This document shows positions 1 through 9,028 of a stretch of DNA of 20,200 bases, piece after piece. The position numbers and the translations under genes were made by a program. The number at the start of each line of letters is the position of its first letter. Position 1 is the first letter of the stretch. The stretch is from CBDUXP01 sp965371225 [NCBI: uncultured bacterium] (GTDB lineage: Bacteria > Abyssobacteria > SURF-5 > CBDUXP01). The notes under the pieces were generated by a model that did not search any database, was not told the origin of the DNA, and saw nothing but the letters and a program-made list of their open reading frames with translations. The DNA is taken from the NCBI GenBank assembly GCA_965371225.1, contig CBDUXP010000065.1, positions 1 through 20,200 on the forward strand, in the 5' to 3' direction.

Positions 1-51
1 CCTGTTACCGGCGTGAAAGGCCGGGGTCCTAGGCCGCTGGACGACGGGGAC
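1..51 (-). tRNA. tRNA-Glu (anticodon UUC), partial
   Basis: Read on the minus strand from 51, the sequence starts with acceptor GTCCCCG, then a D-arm with stem GTCC/GGAC around loop AGCGGCCTA. The anticodon stem CCGGC/GCCGG encloses loop CTTTCAC, so the anticodon is TTC (Glu). The window edge cuts the gene at the start of the T-arm, so the T-loop and the 3' acceptor strand are not seen. It lies 26 bases downstream of tRNA-Lys on the same strand and is probably on the same transcript. Confidence 0.88.
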
Positions 52-77
52 AAACTGTGTGGCCCGGAAGGGCCCGG

Positions 78-151
78 TGGGCGAGGTGGGATTCGAACCC
101 ACGGCCAGCGGCTTAAAAGGCCGTTGCTCTACCAGGCTGAGCTACTCACCC
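78..151 (-). tRNA. tRNA-Lys (anticodon UUU)
   Basis: The full cloverleaf reads on the minus strand. Acceptor GGGTGAG pairs with CTCGCCC (one G-U). The D-stem is GCTC/GAGC, the anticodon loop is CTTTTAA with anticodon TTT, and the T-arm is GTGGG-TTCGAAT-CCCAC. The discriminator is A. No CCA is encoded (the next bases are CCG), so it would be added after transcription. The outermost anticodon-stem pair is an A-C mismatch, which is tolerated in some tRNAs. The gene is followed by tRNA-Glu. Confidence 0.95.
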
Positions 152-196
152 ATGCCAACTGCGGCACCGCTATCCGCCGCGGGGACGCGGTACGGC

Positions 197-220
197 AAAG
201 GCTCGGGACGCCGCCCGAGC
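197..220 (-). terminator. possible terminator after the ATPase operon
   Basis: A 7-bp perfect stem (GCTCGGG/CCCGAGC at 201-207 and 214-220) has a 6-base loop. It sits 34 bases beyond the stop of the last ATPase gene and is followed on the minus strand by only CTTTG. The T-tract is weak, so termination may be partial and the tRNAs downstream may receive read-through. A loose TTGCCG/GATAGC promoter-like pair between here and tRNA-Lys is too weak to call. Confidence 0.45.
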
Positions 221-254
221 CGGTGTGAAATGGTACGGACGCCGCCGCACACTG

Positions 255-884
255 TCAAGCGGACTGTTTCGCTTCGACCATCTCCTTGATCTTCATGAGC
301 CGCGTGCGCGTCGCCAGTTCCGCTTCGTTCAGCTTGGCCGCGATGTACTTGATGGTCTCTTCCAGGCTCGGGATGAACACGTGCTCGAGCGCGTTCACGC
401 GCCGCCGCGTCTTCTCCAGCTCGTCGGCCAGCATCTGGATCGCTTTCTCCTGCTCCGCCAGTTGCACGAGCGCCGGTAGCAGCGCCCGGTAGGCCGCCAG
501 GGCGCGGTCCAGGTCACCCGTGGTGGTCGGGAACGCGTATGCCCAGTCCTCACCTCCGAGCTGCAACTGGAAGCGCGGCACCCGCAAGTTCATGAAGCGG
601 CGCACGCTCACCTCCACCTCCGTCCGCACGCCATGATGGTGCAGCGCGTCCGCCAGGTCGTCCGGCTCGACGTCCATCTTCGCTTGCAAGAATACCTGTT
701 GGGCCGCGGCCAGGTCCGCGTCCACGCGTTCGCGCAGCGCCTTCGTCTCGCGGATCAGGCCCATGAACTGCCGCATGAGTTCCTCTTGCTTGTCCTTGAG
801 CAGTTTGTGGCCGCGCCGGGCGAGCGTCAGCCGCTGCCGCAAGCGCAGCAATTCCATGCGGTTCGGGCTGACGCGGAGGATCAC
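255..884 (-). CDS. atpD: V/A-type ATP synthase subunit D (central rotor stalk)
   Basis: Subunit D forms the coiled-coil central shaft that turns inside the A3B3 head and passes torque between the head and the membrane rotor. The protein is 209 aa, the usual family length. It has the family N-terminus ([17 protein letters not shown]) and long charged heptad-like helices at both ends flanking a less helical middle, as expected for an antiparallel coiled coil. The start is GTG at 884, which overlaps the TGA stop of the B gene (GTGA) and places the conserved NRMELLRL segment near residue 8. It is the last gene of the ATPase operon. Family assignment is confident. The symbol follows V/A-type usage and does not mean F-type beta. 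Confidence 0.93.
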   Translation of the reverse strand: MILRVSPNRMELLRLRQRLTLARRGHKLLKDKQEELMRQFMGLIRETKALRERVDADLAAAQQVFLQAKMDVEPDDLADALHHHGVRTEVEVSVRRFMNLRVPRFQLQLGGEDWAYAFPTTTGDLDRALAAYRALLPALVQLAEQEKAIQMLADELEKTRRRVNALEHVFIPSLEETIKYIAAKLNEAELATRTRLMKIKEMVEAKQSA

Positions 885-2275
885 GACGCGGCGTCGGCCT
901 CAGGCTGTGCCGGGTAGTACTTGTCGATCCATTTCTGGTCGATGCGCTTCAGCTCGGCCTTCGGGAGCAGCGTGAGCAGGTCCCAGGCGAGGGTGAGCGT
1001 CTCCTCGATCGTGCGATTCTCGTCGTGCTCCTGGCGCACGAAGCGGTCCTCGAACGCGTCGGCGAACTGGAGGAACGCCTGGTCCGCCTCGCTCAGCGCC
1101 GCTTCCCCGAGGATCACGGCCAGCTCCTGCGCCTGCTTGCCGCGGGCGTATGCGGCGAAGAGCTGGTTCGCCACGTTCGGATGATCCTCGCGGGTCCGGT
1201 CGGCGCCCGTCCCTTTATCGCGCAGGCGGGACAGGGACGGCAGCACGTTGATGGGCGGATAGATCCCCGCGCGGTTAAGGTTGCGGTCCAGAATGATCTG
1301 CCCCTCGGTGATGTAGCCGGTCAAGTCCGGAATCGGATGCGTCTTGTCATCCTCCGGCATGGACAGCACGGGAATCTGCGTGATCGACCCGGGCTTCTCC
1401 TGCAGGCGCCCCGCGCGCTCGTACAGCAGCGACAGGTCCGTGTACAGGTAGCCCGGATAGCCGCGGCGGCCGGGCACCTCCTTGCGCGCGGCGGACACCT
1501 CGCGCAGCGCCTCGCAATAGTTCGTCATGTCCGTCAGGATGACCAGCACGTGCATGCCCAGGTCGAACGCCAGGTACTCCGCCGTGGTGAGCGCCATGCG
1601 CGGGGTGGCAATGCGCTCCACCACCGGATCGTCCGCCAGGTTGACGAACAGGACCGCGCGGTCGATGGCGCCGGTCCGCTTGAAGTCGGACACGAAGAAC
1701 TCCGACTCTTCAAAAGTGATGCCCATGGCGGCGAAGACGACGGCGAACGGCTCTTCCGACCCGATGACGGTGGCCTGGCGCGCGATCTGCGCCGCCAGCT
1801 CCGCGTGGGGCAGCCCCGAGCCGGAGAAGATGGGCAGCTTCTGCCCGCGGACGAGCGTGTTCAGCCCGTCGATGGACGAGATGCCGGTCTGGATGAACTC
1901 CGACGGGTAGGCGCGCATGAACGGGTTCATGGGCGACCCGTTGATGTTGAGCATCTGCTCGGGGATGATGTGCGGCCCGTCGTCGATCGGTTCGCCGAGG
2001 CCGGAAAACACGCGGCCGAGCATGTCGGGCGAGACGCCGATCTCGAGCCCCTTGCCCAGGAAGCGCACCATGCAGTCATCGATGCTCACGCCGGTGGCGC
2101 CCTCGAAGAGCTGCACCAGCGCGGTGTCGCCGTTCACCTCGAGGACCTTGCCCCGGCGCGTCTCCCCGGTACCCAGTTCGATTTCCACCAGCTCGTCATA
2201 GGTGATGCCGGACACGTCGCCCACGAGCAACAGGGGGCCGACGATTTCGCGCACGGTGCGGTATTCCTTGGCCAT
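881..2275 (-). CDS. atpB: V/A-type ATP synthase subunit B (regulatory nucleotide-binding)
   Basis: This is the non-catalytic subunit of the A3B3 hexamer, which alternates with A and contributes to the catalytic interfaces. It is 464 aa, the full family length. It has an N-terminal beta-barrel (about residues 1-75), a RecA-like core with the degenerate P-loop typical of B subunits (FSGSGLPH, about 150-157, lacking the GKT of the A subunit), and a helical C-terminus. Other B landmarks are [13 protein letters not shown] and [18 protein letters not shown]. The ATG at 2275 has a strong ribosome binding site (GGAGG, about 5 bases upstream). It begins 11 bases after the A stop and overlaps D by GTGA. 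Confidence 0.97.
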   Translation of the reverse strand: MAKEYRTVREIVGPLLLVGDVSGITYDELVEIELGTGETRRGKVLEVNGDTALVQLFEGATGVSIDDCMVRFLGKGLEIGVSPDMLGRVFSGLGEPIDDGPHIIPEQMLNINGSPMNPFMRAYPSEFIQTGISSIDGLNTLVRGQKLPIFSGSGLPHAELAAQIARQATVIGSEEPFAVVFAAMGITFEESEFFVSDFKRTGAIDRAVLFVNLADDPVVERIATPRMALTTAEYLAFDLGMHVLVILTDMTNYCEALREVSAARKEVPGRRGYPGYLYTDLSLLYERAGRLQEKPGSITQIPVLSMPEDDKTHPIPDLTGYITEGQIILDRNLNRAGIYPPINVLPSLSRLRDKGTGADRTREDHPNVANQLFAAYARGKQAQELAVILGEAALSEADQAFLQFADAFEDRFVRQEHDENRTIEETLTLAWDLLTLLPKAELKRIDQKWIDKYYPAQPEADAAS

Positions 2276-2286
2276 GGGTCCTCCGG

Positions 2287-4056
2287 CTACGCGTCCACGG
2301 GCGCGGCGGTGAGCGCGGCCACCGCCGCCTCCGCGCGGTCGCGCAGGCCATCCAGGTCGTCTAGCGCTTCCTCCGAGATGTAGCGCATGCGCGCGATCTC
2401 TTCGCGGATGGGCAGCGCGATCAAGTCCGGCAGCGCCGCCCCGCGCTCAAGCGCCTCGCCGCACCGAGCGTGCGTCTGCAGGATCAGGCGGAGCATGCGG
2501 AACTGCTTGTCGAACGAGGTGTAGGCATCCACCTCGTGGAACGCGTTCTGGTGCAGGAAGTCTTCGCGCAGGCACTTGGCCGTTTCCAGGAGGAGTTGGT
2601 CTCCCTCACTGAGGGAATCGACGCCCACCAGCCGCGCGATCTCCTTGAGTTCGGCTTCCTTCTGCAACAGCGCCATGGCGCGCTGCCGCATGTCGGGCCA
2701 GTCCTCGCTCACGTTCTCCACGAACCAGTCGCTGAGCTGGTCGTGGTACAGCGAGTAACTGGTGAGCCAGTTGATGGCGGGGAAGTGGCGCTCGTAGGCG
2801 AGCTGCGCGTCCAGCGACCAGAAGACCTTCACCACCTTCAGCGTGGCCTGCACCACCGGGTCGGACAGGTCCCCGCCGGGGGGGCTCACCGCGCCGATGG
2901 CGGAGATAGCGCCCACCCGCCGGTCCTGGCCGAGACAGACCACGCGCCCGGCGCGTTCGTAATATTCCGCCGCGCGGCTCGGCAGGTATGCGGGGTAGCC
3001 CTCCTCGCCCGGCATCTCCTCCAGCCGGCCGGACATCTCACGCAGCGCTTCGGCCCAGCGCGAGGTGGAGTCCGCCATGATCGCGACGCTGTAGCCCATG
3101 TCCCGCCAGTATTCGGCCATGGTGATGCCGGTGTAGATGGACGCCTCGCGTGCGGCTACGGGCATGTTCGACGTGTTCGCCACGAGGATGGTCCGCATCA
3201 TGAGCGGCTCGCCGGATCGCGGATCCTTGAGTTCCGGGAACTCGAGCAGCACATCGGTCATCTCGTTGCCGCGTTCGCCGCAGCCGACGTACACCACCAC
3301 TTCCGCGTCCGCCCACTTGGCGAGCTGGTGCTGGATCACCGTCTTGCCCGCGCCGAAGGGGCCGGGCACCGCCGCCGTGCCCCCCTTGCCGATGGGGAAG
3401 AACGCGTCGATCACCCGCTGGCCCGTGATCAGGGGGAGGGTCGGCAGCAGCTTCTCGCGGTAGGGCCGCGGCTTGCGCACGGGCCATTTCTGCATCAGTT
3501 GGAGTTCGCGGGTCTCCCCGTTCGCCGTCGTGACTGCGGCGATCGTGTCGGTCACCACGTGGGTCCCGCCGTCGAGACGTTCGAGCGTGCCGGACACGCC
3601 GGGGGGCACCATGACCCGGTGCTCCAGCAGGGTGCTCTCCTGCACCGTGCCCAGGATGTCGCCCGCCTCCACCTGTTGGCCCACCTGCGCCACGGGCACG
3701 AATTCCCACTGGCGGTCGCGGTCGAGCCCGGGGAGCGAGATGCCGCGGGCGATGTGCGTGCCGGCGATCTCGGCGATTTTGTCCAGGGGCCGCTGGATGC
3801 CGTCGTAAATGGACTCGATCATGCCCGGGCCCAGTTCCAAGCTGAGGGGCGCGCCGGTGCTGACCACCGGATCGCCGGGGCCCAGGCCGGCGGTTTCTTC
3901 GTATACCTGAATCGAGGCGAGGTCGCCGCGGAGTTCGATGATCTCCCCGATCAACTGCAGCGCGCCCACGTGCACCACGTCGAACATGCGCACGTTGCGC
4001 ATGCCCTCGGCCACGACGAGGGGCCCGGAAACTTTGCGAATCGTTCCTTCGGCCAT
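2287..4056 (-). CDS. atpA: V/A-type ATP synthase catalytic subunit A
   Basis: Catalytic ATP-hydrolysing/synthesising subunit of the V1/A1 head. It is 589 aa, the usual length for A. Domains are an N-terminal beta-barrel, the large non-homologous region special to V/A-type A subunits (about 110-190, with [11 protein letters not shown]), the nucleotide-binding core with Walker A GPFGAGKT (232-239; K238 and T239 bind phosphate and Mg), GERGNE (260-265, with the catalytic Glu), SPPGGDLS (391-398), and a helical C-terminus. The ATG at 4056 follows AAAGGAG at good spacing. The gene starts 18 bases after the F stop and ends 11 bases before B. No key residue is missing. Confidence 0.98.
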   Translation of the reverse strand: MAEGTIRKVSGPLVVAEGMRNVRMFDVVHVGALQLIGEIIELRGDLASIQVYEETAGLGPGDPVVSTGAPLSLELGPGMIESIYDGIQRPLDKIAEIAGTHIARGISLPGLDRDRQWEFVPVAQVGQQVEAGDILGTVQESTLLEHRVMVPPGVSGTLERLDGGTHVVTDTIAAVTTANGETRELQLMQKWPVRKPRPYREKLLPTLPLITGQRVIDAFFPIGKGGTAAVPGPFGAGKTVIQHQLAKWADAEVVVYVGCGERGNEMTDVLLEFPELKDPRSGEPLMMRTILVANTSNMPVAAREASIYTGITMAEYWRDMGYSVAIMADSTSRWAEALREMSGRLEEMPGEEGYPAYLPSRAAEYYERAGRVVCLGQDRRVGAISAIGAVSPPGGDLSDPVVQATLKVVKVFWSLDAQLAYERHFPAINWLTSYSLYHDQLSDWFVENVSEDWPDMRQRAMALLQKEAELKEIARLVGVDSLSEGDQLLLETAKCLREDFLHQNAFHEVDAYTSFDKQFRMLRLILQTHARCGEALERGAALPDLIALPIREEIARMRYISEEALDDLDGLRDRAEAAVAALTAAPVDA

Positions 4057-4074
4057 GAGGGCTCCTTTGCTGCG

Positions 4075-4392
4075 CTACACGAGTTCCGCGCCGATGGCGG
4101 TGCGCACCGCGGCGCGCAATTGTTCGGCGGCGATGTGCTGGTTGCCCCGGACGGTGGGGATGAGGGTAATCACGGGGGTCGGCGCGCTGCGGTAGCGCTC
4201 GATCAGCGCCTGGGTGCGCGCGTACACTGGTTCCGTGATGAACACGATGCGCACGTCCGGGTCGGCCGTCACGGCGCGCACAGGCGCGGCCGCGTCGTCG
4301 CCCGCCTCCACCGGCACCACGCGGATGCCGAATGCGGCGAACACGTCCACCGTGTCCGCATCGCCGATGGCGACGACGGGGGGGCTAGACAT
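4075..4392 (-). CDS. atpF: V/A-type ATP synthase subunit F
   Basis: Small subunit of the central rotor that binds D and regulates the head. It is 105 aa, the expected size, and has the family opening MSSPPVVAIGDADTVDVFAA and a CheY-like alternating beta/alpha pattern ending in a helix. The ATG at 4392 overlaps the stop of C by 8 bases (ATGTCTAG), indicating translational coupling. An upstream in-frame start at 4440 lies inside C and lacks family similarity, so it was not used. It is followed 18 bases later by A. Confidence 0.93.
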   Translation of the reverse strand: MSSPPVVAIGDADTVDVFAAFGIRVVPVEAGDDAAAPVRAVTADPDVRIVFITEPVYARTQALIERYRSAPTPVITLIPTVRGNQHIAAEQLRAAVRTAIGAELV

Positions 4393-5386
4393 AGATGCTC
4401 CGCAGCCGCTCGCGCACGACGTTCCGCTCCCAGCCCGCACGCGCGGCGAGCCAGAGGGTGCGCAGTAGTTTGCCTTCCGCTTTTTTGCGCACCAGGTAGT
4501 ACACCAGCGGGCCGATGCCGAACACGTCCCCGCGTGTCTGCGCCAGGAAGTAGAGCCAGTAGTTGTCCCGCGCGATGTCCAGGCGCCAGTACGCGCGCGT
4601 GTCCGGCAGCGCCTCCACCCCGCGGGTCAGGATGTGATGCGCGTAGTCCGTGCGGCCCAGGCTGTCGAGGAACAGTTGGACGGGTTCGTCATAGTGGCGG
4701 CGGAAGAAGTACCGGTCCAGGCGACCCTCGTCGAGCAGCAGCGCATCGAATTCCTCGCGCGGGGCGGCGCCGTCCTTCACGCGCAGGAACGTGGCGATGT
4801 TGTGCACCGTGATGACCTGCTGGAAGAACTCCTCCAGCCGCGCGTCCCCGTGGCGGCGCGCCACGGCGAGGCTGTGGCGCCACCGCGCGTTCTCGAACTG
4901 CGCCCCGATCACCCGGAGCGACGCGTCGCGCGACTGCACCCGTTCCGCGTGCCGCCAGGCGGCGCGCATCTCCTCCGGCAACCAGATCCACGTGCCGTCC
5001 GCCACGATCTCGCGCAGCCGGTCCGGCGGGACGGTGCCGAGATCGTTGAGCCGCGGCGGTTCCAGCTCCAGCACCCGGGCTTTGAACAGCGCCTTGAGGT
5101 TGAAGTAGTCGTAGCGCAGCCGGAACGCGGCGAACAGCTCCGGCTCCGGCGCGATGCGGTCCAGCAGCGCAAACGTCTCGCCCAGGTGCCGGTGCAACCC
5201 GTCCGGAAACCGCGCCACGTCATCCACGTCGGCGAAAGCGGTCGCGTACTCGGACTCCTTCGCCCACCGCAGCAGCCCCTCCGGCGGTTCGCCCAGCAGC
5301 CGATCCGCCTGGGCGCGGTCCACCAGCCGCGGCTCCAGGGCCCGCACGCGCGAGACCGCGTAGGCGTACTGCACGTCGTCAGCCAT
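4385..5386 (-). CDS. atpC: V/A-type ATP synthase subunit C (rotor-stalk adapter)
   Basis: Funnel-shaped subunit (homologous to V-ATPase d) that connects the D/F shaft to the proteolipid ring. It is 333 aa from ATG 5386, an all-helical protein of the usual length starting MADDVQYAYAVSRVRALEPR. Motifs such as YDYFNLKALFKAR (about 95) and HNIATFLRVK match the three-bundle family. The chosen start overlaps the stop of E by 8 bases. The 12 residues gained by starting at 5422 are arginine-rich and come from another frame. The C-terminus overlaps the start of F by 8 bases. Confidence 0.92.
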   Translation of the reverse strand: MADDVQYAYAVSRVRALEPRLVDRAQADRLLGEPPEGLLRWAKESEYATAFADVDDVARFPDGLHRHLGETFALLDRIAPEPELFAAFRLRYDYFNLKALFKARVLELEPPRLNDLGTVPPDRLREIVADGTWIWLPEEMRAAWRHAERVQSRDASLRVIGAQFENARWRHSLAVARRHGDARLEEFFQQVITVHNIATFLRVKDGAAPREEFDALLLDEGRLDRYFFRRHYDEPVQLFLDSLGRTDYAHHILTRGVEALPDTRAYWRLDIARDNYWLYFLAQTRGDVFGIGPLVYYLVRKKAEGKLLRTLWLAARAGWERNVVRERLRSIYV

Positions 5387-5987
5387 CGGCCGCCGCCTCC
5401 GGGGGGAAGAGCTGTTGCGCAATGTGGTGCACGAACTGTTCGCGCGCTTCGGCCATGAGCACGGCCAGGCGCAGGTTGATGTCCTTGCGCCCCTCCCGCA
5501 GCACCACGCCGTGCGAGAAGTCTCCCGGCTCCGCGGCCAGGGTCAGGTGCCCGCGGTCGCCCAGCGTCCGGTTCACCCGGGCGAGAAACGCGTCGTCGAT
5601 CAGACCGGCTTGGGCGTGGCCGACGACGACCTCTTCCCGGCCGGTTTCGGCCCCCGCCACGATCACCCGGTGGAGCAGGTTCCAGGCGTCCTCCCGCGGC
5701 AGGTCGCGGAGGCGCGCCTCCGCCTCGGCGAAGGCGTCGCCGATGGATCGTTGCTTCTCGGCGAGCACGGCTTTGCGATGTTCCAATTGCGCCAGCGTGA
5801 CCAACCGGTCCCGGTGCTCTTTGGCGCGGCGCTCCGCCCGGCGCCGCAGCGCGGCACGCGACTCCTCCGCCTCCCGCTCACCCCGCTCGCGGATGCGTGT
5901 GGCCGCAGCCGCACCCTCGGCCTGCACGGCCGCGGCCGCCTGGCTCCCGTCGGCCTGAATCTTCTGCAGGATGTCGTCGAAGGCCAT
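5379..5987 (-). CDS. atpE: V/A-type ATP synthase subunit E (peripheral stalk)
   Basis: Peripheral-stalk subunit that pairs with the G/H-type helix and holds the A3B3 head still against rotor torque. It is 202 aa. The N-terminal half is a long Ala/Glu/Arg-rich helix (about 8-110) suited to coiled-coil pairing, and the C-terminal half is the globular head-binding domain (about 115-195). The ATG at 5987 lies 12 bases after the K stop with no clear Shine-Dalgarno sequence, so coupling from K is likely. The 3' end overlaps C. The assignment rests on size, composition and operon position together, because E subunits diverge quickly. Confidence 0.9.
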   Translation of the reverse strand: MAFDDILQKIQADGSQAAAAVQAEGAAAATRIRERGEREAEESRAALRRRAERRAKEHRDRLVTLAQLEHRKAVLAEKQRSIGDAFAEAEARLRDLPREDAWNLLHRVIVAGAETGREEVVVGHAQAGLIDDAFLARVNRTLGDRGHLTLAAEPGDFSHGVVLREGRKDINLRLAVLMAEAREQFVHHIAQQLFPPEAAADG

Positions 5988-5999
5988 GAAGCGTGGGGC

Positions 6000-6503
6000 C
6001 TAGCCGCCGAATTCGATGCGCCCGAGCACCAGGAAACTCACAATGAAGCCGAGGATGGCGTAGAACTCCACAATCACGCCGAGCACGAGCGCGCGGCCGA
6101 ACTGATCGGGGCGTTTGGCCACCAGGTTCGCGCCCGCGGCGCACACGCGGCCTTGATGGATGCCGGAGAGCATGCCTGCCAAGCCGATGGGGATACAGGC
6201 GAACAGGACTTCCAATCCGCCCAACAGATCCGCCGCGCCCGCGTCCAGCTCTTGCAGGGCGAGGAACGCGATGACGAATCCGTAGATCCCCTGGGTCCCG
6301 GGGAGGGCCGAGAGGATGAGCATGTTGCCAAAGCGGTCGGGACTCTCGCTGAGCACCCCCGCCCCACTCTGGCCGGCGATCCCGCAGCCGATGGCCGAGC
6401 CAATTCCGGCGAGCGCGGCCGCGAGGGCGGCGCCCAAGTAGACCAGCATCGCCCCGCTGTGGACGGTCATCCACGACGCGGTGTCTGCAATGGCGGAATC
6501 CAT
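6000..6503 (-). CDS. atpK: V-type ATPase subunit K, four-helix proteolipid (predicted Na+ type)
   Basis: Membrane rotor-ring subunit that carries the coupling ion. It is 167 aa with four hydrophobic helices (about 16-44, 60-84, 92-122 and 136-161), i.e. two fused hairpins as in eukaryotic and Enterococcus K rather than the single hairpin of Thermus L. The Na+ ligand set known from Enterococcus hirae NtpK is present: L67, T70 and Q71 in LPGTQGIYGF, Q117 in GIHQGRV, and the essential E146 in VEFYAILGF. Only the second hairpin has the carboxylate. The ATG at 6503 is chosen because AAAGGAG lies 7 bases upstream. The longer start at 6572 would add 23 charged residues overlapping the I gene. Confidence 0.95.
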   Translation of the reverse strand: MDSAIADTASWMTVHSGAMLVYLGAALAAALAGIGSAIGCGIAGQSGAGVLSESPDRFGNMLILSALPGTQGIYGFVIAFLALQELDAGAADLLGGLEVLFACIPIGLAGMLSGIHQGRVCAAGANLVAKRPDQFGRALVLGVIVEFYAILGFIVSFLVLGRIEFGG

Positions 6504-6531
6504 GCTCAAGCTCCTTTCGGGCGCACGCGCC

Positions 6532-8508
6532 TCAAGCGGACTCGATCGCGGTGTAGGTCCGCGCCTGCGCAAAGGGGCGGAACGCCGTGCCCCCGTCCTG
6601 GAAAAACTTCTGGAAGAACTCGATGAACTGCAGGCGCATGGAGTGGATGAACGCCCCCAGCGCGTTGATGACCAGGTTCATCGTGTGGCCGACCACGAGG
6701 ATCAGCCCGGCGGCCACGTGGCCGATGCCCCAGGGAATGCCGGCGAGGGCCTGGCCGGCCAGGATGTTCGTGACCTGCGCGATGGCGCCGGTGGCGAGGC
6801 CGAGCGCGAACAGGCGCGAGTACGACAGGACGTCACCAAAGTAGCCCACCGCGTCGTACAACCGCGCGGGCCCCAGCGCCAGCCGCACGAGTGGGTGGCC
6901 TTCGCGCCAGCCGAACAGCACCACCGCGGCGGTGCACAGCAGGGCGGCAGTTTTTGCCACGTCCACGAGGCCCGCGGGCACGGGCCCCACGAACGTGTAC
7001 GCGAGCGTGGCGAGGGCGGGAATGAACACGAGCCAAATGCCCTGGTCGACGAGCGCGTCGACCACGCGGCGTTGCCGCAGGTTGTGTCGCAGCATGAGCA
7101 GGACGCCGAGCCAGACCTGGACGAGGCCGATGCCGAGCGAGAGCAGGAGCGCGGTCATGCCGTCGACCATGGGGTTCAGCAGCGTCAGTCGCCGGAGGGG
7201 ACCGGGCAACGCCTCGGGGCTGATGCCGAACCATCCGCCCGTGACCGTGCCGGCCGCAATCGTGCAGAGGCCTCCGAGGAACAGCACCCGCATCAGTTGG
7301 CGCATCCCTCCTTCGAGCGGCAACCGGACGAGCGCCCAGCCCAGGAGTCCCGTCAATATAAACCCGTAGCCCGCGTCGGTGAGGCAGAGCCCGAAGAAGA
7401 CGGCGAACCACGGCGCCAGCCAGGGGGTCGGGTCCGTCGAGCGATACGTGGGCGTGCCGTACAGGCCCGTGAGCATCTGGAACGGTTCGGCCGGCCCGTT
7501 CTCCAACAGCACCGGCGGGTCTTCGTCCGGGAGGGGGTCGCGCAGTTCGAGCGCGAGCGTGTGCGACAGTTCGCGCATCGCCTGCCCCAGCCGGGCCTCT
7601 TCGCGCACGGGCACCCACCCGGCCAGGTAGAACGCGGAGCGCGTGTGGAGCATCTCCTGTTCCACGTGCGCGGCGGCGACGCGGTCGCTGTAGTAGTCCG
7701 ACAGGATCAACAGCGGCGTGCGGTCCGCCGCCACGTCCGCCGCTTTCGTTTCCAGTTCCGTCACGCGCGCGCGCAACGCCAGGATCTCCTCCCCGAACCG
7801 CTCGCGGACGGTCCGCGGCGTGCCCTGCAGGTCGGTGAAGTCCACGGCGCGGCACCCGTACTTCTTGAGCACGGGCCCCACCTGCTCGGCCACCGCCTGG
7901 AACACATACAGAATGAGGTAGCTGCTCGGCCCCGTGCCTTCGAGCAGTTGCAGATGCACCAGGGCCGTCGCGGCGGCCAGCTCGGCCTGCAATTTCGGCA
8001 GGGCGGCCGTGTCGATCACCGCGAGGGTCGCGTCCACGGTCCGGGTGGGCGTGATCTCGCTGCACGGGCAGTCCAGGTGTTCCCAGTGCCGCAGGTCCTC
8101 GCGCAGCACTTCCAGCTTCGTGATCTGCGCGCGGGCGGTGGCCAACTGGGATTCCAAGTCCGCGATGTGTTCGGCCGCCCGCTCGAGCGCGAAGTTGTCT
8201 ACCGTGTGCTCGAACTGCCCGCGGCTGATCAGTAACCGCGGCTCCATGAGTTGTTGCGCGAGGCTGCGCTTGGGGGCGTACCGGTCCATGAACGTGCGGC
8301 ACCGTTCCACCAGGAGCAGCCGCTCTTCGAGGGGCCCCGCGTCGGGCGGCGGCTCGAGGGCCGGCCGCGTCGCCTCATCCGCCTCGTGCCAGAGGGGGGT
8401 GGCGTCCTCCAGGTGGGTAATGCCCAGGGCTTGCAAACGGGTCAGCACGGCCGCCTTGGTACTTACGTGACCCAGCAGGTCGAACCGGCGCACGGCGGCG
8501 ATAGCCAT
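6532..8508 (-). CDS. atpI: V/A-type ATP synthase subunit I (a-subunit, ion channel)
   Basis: Membrane stator subunit with the two half-channels beside the K ring. It is 658 aa, the family length. The N-terminal half (about 1-340) is soluble, with a coiled-coil region that anchors the peripheral stalks. The C-terminal half (about 362-635) has seven to eight membrane helices. R565 in LSYSRLFALGLA matches the essential arginine helix of V-ATPase a subunits, and a second conserved stretch HSMRLQFIEFFQKFF (about 622-636) ends the domain. The ATG at 8508 lies 8 bases after the stalk-gene stop. Nothing is missing. Confidence 0.96.
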   Translation of the reverse strand: MAIAAVRRFDLLGHVSTKAAVLTRLQALGITHLEDATPLWHEADEATRPALEPPPDAGPLEERLLLVERCRTFMDRYAPKRSLAQQLMEPRLLISRGQFEHTVDNFALERAAEHIADLESQLATARAQITKLEVLREDLRHWEHLDCPCSEITPTRTVDATLAVIDTAALPKLQAELAAATALVHLQLLEGTGPSSYLILYVFQAVAEQVGPVLKKYGCRAVDFTDLQGTPRTVRERFGEEILALRARVTELETKAADVAADRTPLLILSDYYSDRVAAAHVEQEMLHTRSAFYLAGWVPVREEARLGQAMRELSHTLALELRDPLPDEDPPVLLENGPAEPFQMLTGLYGTPTYRSTDPTPWLAPWFAVFFGLCLTDAGYGFILTGLLGWALVRLPLEGGMRQLMRVLFLGGLCTIAAGTVTGGWFGISPEALPGPLRRLTLLNPMVDGMTALLLSLGIGLVQVWLGVLLMLRHNLRQRRVVDALVDQGIWLVFIPALATLAYTFVGPVPAGLVDVAKTAALLCTAAVVLFGWREGHPLVRLALGPARLYDAVGYFGDVLSYSRLFALGLATGAIAQVTNILAGQALAGIPWGIGHVAAGLILVVGHTMNLVINALGAFIHSMRLQFIEFFQKFFQDGGTAFRPFAQARTYTAIESA

Positions 8509-8516
8509 CGGCGGCG

Positions 8517-8837
8517 CTAAGGCTTTCCCGTCAGCACGGCCCGCGCGATCACCTCGACGGCGGTCTGCATGCGGCCGGTCGCCTGGTGCCGCAGGGCGGC
8601 GATGTGGTTCCGGTTCTCCTCGGCCAGGGCGGTCAACTGCTCGTGGGCCGCGGTCTCCGCGTGCTCGATGAGGCGTTTCTCATTCGCCCGGGCCTCCTTG
8701 CGCACCTCGTCCAGCAGCGCCCGCGCGGCCCGCTCGGCCGCGTCCACGGCTTCGGCGGCCTGGCGCTTCGCTGCCGCCAGGGCCCGGTCCGCTTCGGTCT
8801 CGGCGGAGCGGATGGCGTTGATCATCGTGAGGGGCAT
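8517..8837 (-). CDS. atpH: V/A-type ATP synthase peripheral-stalk subunit (H/G type)
   Basis: First gene of the ATPase operon. It encodes 106 aa that are almost wholly one amphipathic Ala/Glu/Arg-rich helix with heptad character, as expected for the partner of subunit E in the peripheral stalk. Low sequence identity is normal in this family, so the call rests on composition, length and position before I. The ATG at 8837 (MPLTMINAIRSAE) has GGGGA about 8 bases upstream. An in-frame start at 8879 would add an Arg-rich 14-residue leader with no similar support. Confidence 0.85.
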   Translation of the reverse strand: MPLTMINAIRSAETEADRALAAAKRQAAEAVDAAERAARALLDEVRKEARANEKRLIEHAETAAHEQLTALAEENRNHIAALRHQATGRMQTAVEVIARAVLTGKP

Positions 8838-8944
8838 CTGCGCTTCCCCAGCGTGCGGTCCGCGCCGGCGGCGGACCAACCCAGGACCTGGTACTGCGTG
8901 GTTTGGATACGCGCGAACGTGCGGGGGACGTTGCTCGCGCGGTA

Positions 8945-8973
8945 AGGTTACGAAATCGCATAACGGAAGTCAA
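8945..8973 (-). promoter_or_regulatory. candidate sigma70-type promoter for the ATPase operon
   Basis: On the minus strand TTGACT (8973-8968, 5/6 match) is followed after exactly 17 bases by TAACCT (8950-8945, a poor 3/6 match). This would put the start of transcription near 8938 and leave a leader of about 100 bases before the first ATPase gene. The region lies in the only gap upstream of the operon, which supports a promoter here. The weak -10 lowers confidence. Confidence 0.4.
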
Positions 8974-9028
8974 TAGATAAGTGCCCGTCCCCTTTGCAGT
9001 TACGACGACTGGAGCGGGGCGCTTCGCC

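Noticed and set aside
152-254. tRNA promoter TTGCCG/GATAGC
   Set aside because: Both boxes are poor matches and overlap the putative ATPase terminator; a chance match cannot be excluded.
13-289. Two overlapping short ORFs (71 and 76 aa) on the plus strand
   Set aside because: They run through the antisense of tRNA-Lys and tRNA-Glu; the peptide GGIRTHGQRLKRPLLYQAE is the familiar false translation of a tRNA.
1025-4812. Long plus-strand ORFs of 452 and 780 aa
   Set aside because: Antisense shadows of the ATPase B, A, F and C genes; His/Arg/Gly-rich composition without domains, caused by high GC at third positions.
6481-8235. 584-aa plus-strand ORF opposite subunit I
   Set aside because: Shadow of the subunit I gene, whose own product has clear membrane helices and the conserved arginine.
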